Below are positions 61,025-64,000 of a stretch of DNA of 64,000 bases, in pieces (the first letter of the stretch is position 1; each line of letters starts with the position of its first letter). Position numbers and translations under genes: made by a program. The stretch lies in assembly GCF_002303925.1 (NCBI RefSeq), contig NZ_MRCS01000036.1, forward strand, positions 1 to 64,000, given 5' to 3'. Source of the DNA: Pseudomonas sp. ACN8. GTDB lineage: Bacteria; Pseudomonadota; Gammaproteobacteria; Pseudomonadales; Pseudomonadaceae. The notes under the pieces are model-generated. The model was not told the origin of the DNA. It searched no databases and saw nothing but the letters and a program-made list of their open reading frames with translations.

Positions 61025-63676
61025 TCAGGCTTCACTTTCGTATCCCGGCTGAGCCTGCAGCGGCAGGTGCAACGTGATGCAGGTGCCACGCCCCTCGATG
61101 CCGTCGGCGACGCTGATGCGCCCGCCATGGGCACCGACCATGCCCTGACAAATCGCCAGCCCCAACCCGGTGCCCTGCCCGCCACGATCACCTCGCGCTG
61201 CGGTGTAGAACATGTCGAAAATCTTCGCCCGTTCCTCTTCCGGAATCCCCGGCCCCTCATCGCAGACCGAGAAAAACAGCTCACTGTCATCGGCCCCGGC
61301 GCGCAATTGCAAGCGCCCGTGGGGCGGCGAAAACCGCGCTGCGTTTTCCATCACGTTGACCAGTGCCTGTTCGATCAGCGCGGCATGCACATACAGCAAC
61401 GGTAACTCGGCCGGTACGTCGGTGCTGACCTGCAACGGCGCAAGGACTGCCCGCAGGCGATTGCGCGCGCTGCCGACGATGTCCGCCGGCGACACCCAGT
61501 CCCGCGCCAGCTTCAAGGCTCCGTGGCCGAGCCGGGTCATGTCGAGCAAGTTTTGAATGTAGCGATCGAGGCGCTCGGCTTCATCGCGGGTGCCTTCGAG
61601 CAACTCACGTCTGTCCTCCAGCGGGATCGCTTCACCCAGGGCCAGCAGGCTGTCGATACTACCGCGCATGGACGTCAGCGGAGTGCGCAAATCGTGGGAC
61701 ACCGACGCCAGCAAGGCACTGCGCAGTTGCTCGGTTTCGCCGTGCAGCCGCGCCGCTTCCAGATCATCGGCCAGTTGCGCCCGGGCCAGCGCCTGGGCCA
61801 GTGGCTGGCTCAGCGCGGTCAACAGGCGTCGGCGCTGGCCGCTCAGGGTCTGGCCTTCTTTGGCACACACGCCGAGTAGCGCCAGTGGTCCGTCTTCCAC
61901 CGACAACGGCCACCACCACCAGCGCCCGAACGGCAAAGTACCGGTGCCGGCACCGGCGGGTTGATCGTGCTGCCAGGCCCAGTCAGCGGCGGCGCGCTCG
62001 GCTTCGCTGAACTCTAGCGGCCCACCGGTTTCGACTTTCCATCCGTTTTGCCCGTCGCGATTGAGCAGGCACAGTTGCACATCGCTCCAACCATCCAGGT
62101 GCTGGGCGGCCGCACTGACCACGGCCTGGCGGTCGGTGGCGGCGGTGAGTTTGCGTGACAGGTCGAGCAGTTCAGTGGTCTCTTCCTGGGTATCGCGCAG
62201 TGCCTGCAGTTGCCTGCGCTGGCGCGCCGCGAGGTTGCCGGTGAGGGCCGCCATCAGCAGGAAGAACAGCAAGGTCAGCACGTCTTCTTCGCGCTGGATT
62301 CTGAAAGAAAACTTCGGTGGAATGAACAGGAAGTCATAGGTCAGGAACGATAGCGCCGCACAGGCCAGCGCCGGCCCGAGACTGCTGCGCACCGCCACCA
62401 GCAACACGGCGGCGAGGAACACCAGTGAAATGTTCGGCAGAGGCAGAACGCTCGCCACGGCCCAGGCCAGGGTGCTGGCCAGAACCGTCGCGACCACGGC
62501 CAATGCGTAGTCGAACCAGACCAGTGAATGCATCGACCGCTGATGGGGTTGATGCTGTTGGTGATCGCCGTCGAGAACGTTGATTTCCAGTCCACGAGCA
62601 TTGCGCAGCAGTCGCGCCGCCAAGCCGCCACCGAACAGACGTCGGTGCAAACGCAGCCGGGACTGACCGACCAGCACCAGGCTGGCGCGGCGTTCGGCGG
62701 CATGCTGGATCAGGGTTTTCGCCACTTCACCGGCGCGCAGCAACACCACTTCGCCACCCAGGCGCTCGGCCAGTTGCTGGGCGCTTTGCAGGCGCAGGCG
62801 CGACTGTTCGTCACGCACGCTGCCGTTGTCCACGTGCACCAGGCTCCAGGGCAGGTGCCGCCGCTGGGCCACGCGACTGGCATGACGCACCAGGCGCTCG
62901 GCCTGGGCATCGCCGTCGACCCCCACCAGCAAGCGTCCGCGCACAGCCGGCGCCGCTTGCCCCAACTGACGATACCCCTGGGCCAGATCGTTATCGACCT
63001 GCGCCGCCGCGGTTTGCATCGCCAGTTCGCGCAGGGCCGTCAGGTTGGTCTGGGAAAAGAACGCGTCGATGGCCGCCCGCGCCTGCTCCGGCACATAGAC
63101 CTTGCCATCGCGCAGGCGCTCGAGCAGCTCCCGTGGTGGCAAGTCGATCAGCAGCAGTTCGTAGGCTTCCTGCAATACCCAGTCCGGCAGGGTCTCGCGG
63201 ACCTGCACGCCGGTGATGCCACGCACTTGGTCGTTGAGGCTTTCCAGATGCTGGACGTTGACCGTGGTGTATACGTCAATGCCGGCGGCAAGCAGTTCCT
63301 GAATGTCCTGCCAGCGTTTTTCGTGACGGCTGCCGGGTGCGTTGGTGTGCGCCAGTTCGTCGACCAGCACCAGTTTCGGTTTGGCGACAAGCAGACCGTC
63401 GAGGTCCATTTCTTCGAGCAACACGCCACGGTATTCGGAACGTACCATCGGCTGCTGCGACAAGCCGCCCAGCAATGCTTCGGTTTCGGCCCGACCGTGG
63501 GTTTCGACGACGCCGGCGATGACCTTCACCCCTTGGCGTAACTGGGTGTGGGCCGCTTGCAACATGGCGTAGGTCTTGCCGACACCCGGCGCGGCACCGA
63601 GAAATACCTTGAGCCGGCCACGGCCATCTCGGGGCAGGTCTGCTAACAGCGCGTCGGCGCGGCCGGAGTTGCTCAT
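61025..63676 (-). CDS. kdpD: K+-sensing histidine kinase KdpD
   Basis: 883 residues. N-terminal KdpD domain with Walker A GAAPGVGKTYAML (near 27) and DELAHTNAPGSRHEKRW; Usp-like domain (about 245-370); four membrane helices (about 395-490); GAF region; HisKA with His in SVSHDLRTPLTSMRGS; HATPase with GLGLAICQGMVGAHGG. Detects low K+ and turgor change and phosphorylates KdpE. Complete. Confidence 0.97.
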   Translation of the reverse strand: MSNSGRADALLADLPRDGRGRLKVFLGAAPGVGKTYAMLQAAHTQLRQGVKVIAGVVETHGRAETEALLGGLSQQPMVRSEYRGVLLEEMDLDGLLVAKPKLVLVDELAHTNAPGSRHEKRWQDIQELLAAGIDVYTTVNVQHLESLNDQVRGITGVQVRETLPDWVLQEAYELLLIDLPPRELLERLRDGKVYVPEQARAAIDAFFSQTNLTALRELAMQTAAAQVDNDLAQGYRQLGQAAPAVRGRLLVGVDGDAQAERLVRHASRVAQRRHLPWSLVHVDNGSVRDEQSRLRLQSAQQLAERLGGEVVLLRAGEVAKTLIQHAAERRASLVLVGQSRLRLHRRLFGGGLAARLLRNARGLEINVLDGDHQQHQPHQRSMHSLVWFDYALAVVATVLASTLAWAVASVLPLPNISLVFLAAVLLVAVRSSLGPALACAALSFLTYDFLFIPPKFSFRIQREEDVLTLLFFLLMAALTGNLAARQRRQLQALRDTQEETTELLDLSRKLTAATDRQAVVSAAAQHLDGWSDVQLCLLNRDGQNGWKVETGGPLEFSEAERAAADWAWQHDQPAGAGTGTLPFGRWWWWPLSVEDGPLALLGVCAKEGQTLSGQRRRLLTALSQPLAQALARAQLADDLEAARLHGETEQLRSALLASVSHDLRTPLTSMRGSIDSLLALGEAIPLEDRRELLEGTRDEAERLDRYIQNLLDMTRLGHGALKLARDWVSPADIVGSARNRLRAVLAPLQVSTDVPAELPLLYVHAALIEQALVNVMENAARFSPPHGRLQLRAGADDSELFFSVCDEGPGIPEEERAKIFDMFYTAARGDRGGQGTGLGLAICQGMVGAHGGRISVADGIEGRGTCITLHLPLQAQPGYESEA

Positions 63677-63723
63677 GTATGAAGCTCTCTTTTTTTCTGG
63701 AATTGATATAGCGACTGTTCTGA

Positions 63724-63796
63724 CGCCTTCGCGAGCAGGCTCGCTCCCACAAGTTGGAATGCGTATTCCTGTGGGAGCGAGACTGCTCGCGAATGG
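63724..63796. repeat. REP pair between kdpD and kdpC
   Basis: Inverted units 63724-63752 and 63769-63796 (core GAGACTGCTCGC in the second), inside the kdp operon between two same-strand genes. Confidence 0.85.
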
Positions 63797-63809
63797 CAGC
63801 GCCGCCGAT

Positions 63810-64000
63810 CTACAGGTTTTCCAGCGCCCGATTCAACTCAAGCACATTCACCACCGGCGGACCTACCAATGGTTGTTCGATGTGGGCGTCCAGCAGTTGT
63901 TGCAGCGTCGCTACCGGCAAGTTGCGCGCCGTCGCGACACGCGCCAGTTGATAGGCAATCGCCGCCGGTGGCAAGTGCGGATCGAGACCGCTGCCGGACG
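63810..64000 (-). CDS. kdpC: K+-transporting ATPase subunit C, 5' end outside window
   Basis: 62 codons and the stop on the minus strand. Translation from 63998 reads SGSGLDPHLPPAAIAYQLARVATARN and ends PPVVNVLELNRALENL, the conserved C-terminus of KdpC, which stabilises the KdpB P-type ATPase complex. Order kdpC-kdpD-kdpE matches the usual kdpFABCDE operon. Confidence 0.95.
   Translation of the reverse strand, partial: SGSGLDPHLPPAAIAYQLARVATARNLPVATLQQLLDAHIEQPLVGPPVVNVLELNRALENL

Overview
The window is a gene-dense chromosomal stretch of a fluorescens-group Pseudomonas. The clues are high GC, many Pseudomonas REP elements built on GAGCCTGCTCGC, and gene blocks that follow the P. aeruginosa PA2822-PA2832 and PA2840-PA2868 order (recalled, not searched). 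I see no tRNA, rRNA, CRISPR, prophage or transposase gene.

Layout. 1-3.9 kb: end-truncated ammonium transporter, a three-gene stress membrane operon (DUF883, holin-like YqjE, small hydrophobic protein) and dgt. 4.1-12 kb: a signalling block on one strand, made of a stand-alone receiver resembling the receiver half of RocR, a NarL-type regulator resembling RocA1, a BvgS/RocS1-like hybrid sensor, and a large Cache-HAMP-GAF-HD-GYP protein. 12-20 kb: free-methionine sulfoxide reductase, an AAA protein, sagS, then ospR-gpx, msrB, alaA and htpX. 20-28.5 kb: tpm, a LigB-type dioxygenase, deaD, a crotonase, a SpeE-like protein, class II DAHP synthase and a YcaQ-like protein. 28.6-34 kb: DUF1127 protein, two LysR regulators, a TauE exporter, and ohrR-ohr-hydrolase. 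34-43 kb: efp with its rhamnosyltransferase earP, two small Pseudomonas genes (one Gre-like), cysB, a Usp protein, a nucleotidase, a PanE-like/thioredoxin-like pair, a PilZ protein, class I DAHP synthase and a GNAT protein. 43.5-51 kb: oprI facing an L,D-transpeptidase, a gene-free inverted-repeat island, tesA diverging from an ABC exporter operon, and greB. 51-60 kb: DoxX, mltF2-like, tatD, a chemoreceptor, an Mpo1-like protein, a thioesterase, a CHAD protein, a lipoprotein and a patatin. 60-64 kb: kdpE, kdpD and the end of kdpC.

Themes. Oxidative repair is concentrated: free and protein-bound Met-sulfoxide reductases, glutathione peroxidase and Ohr, under two paralogous thiol-based MarR regulators. 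Biofilm and c-di-GMP type signalling is also dense (SagS, Roc-like system, HD-GYP, PilZ). The most unusual non-coding structure is a roughly 0.93 kb gene-free segment (45167-46101) with imperfect arms in inverted orientation, carrying a four-unit co-directional REP array. Everything was read by eye; family names rest on motif recognition, and no database search was run.
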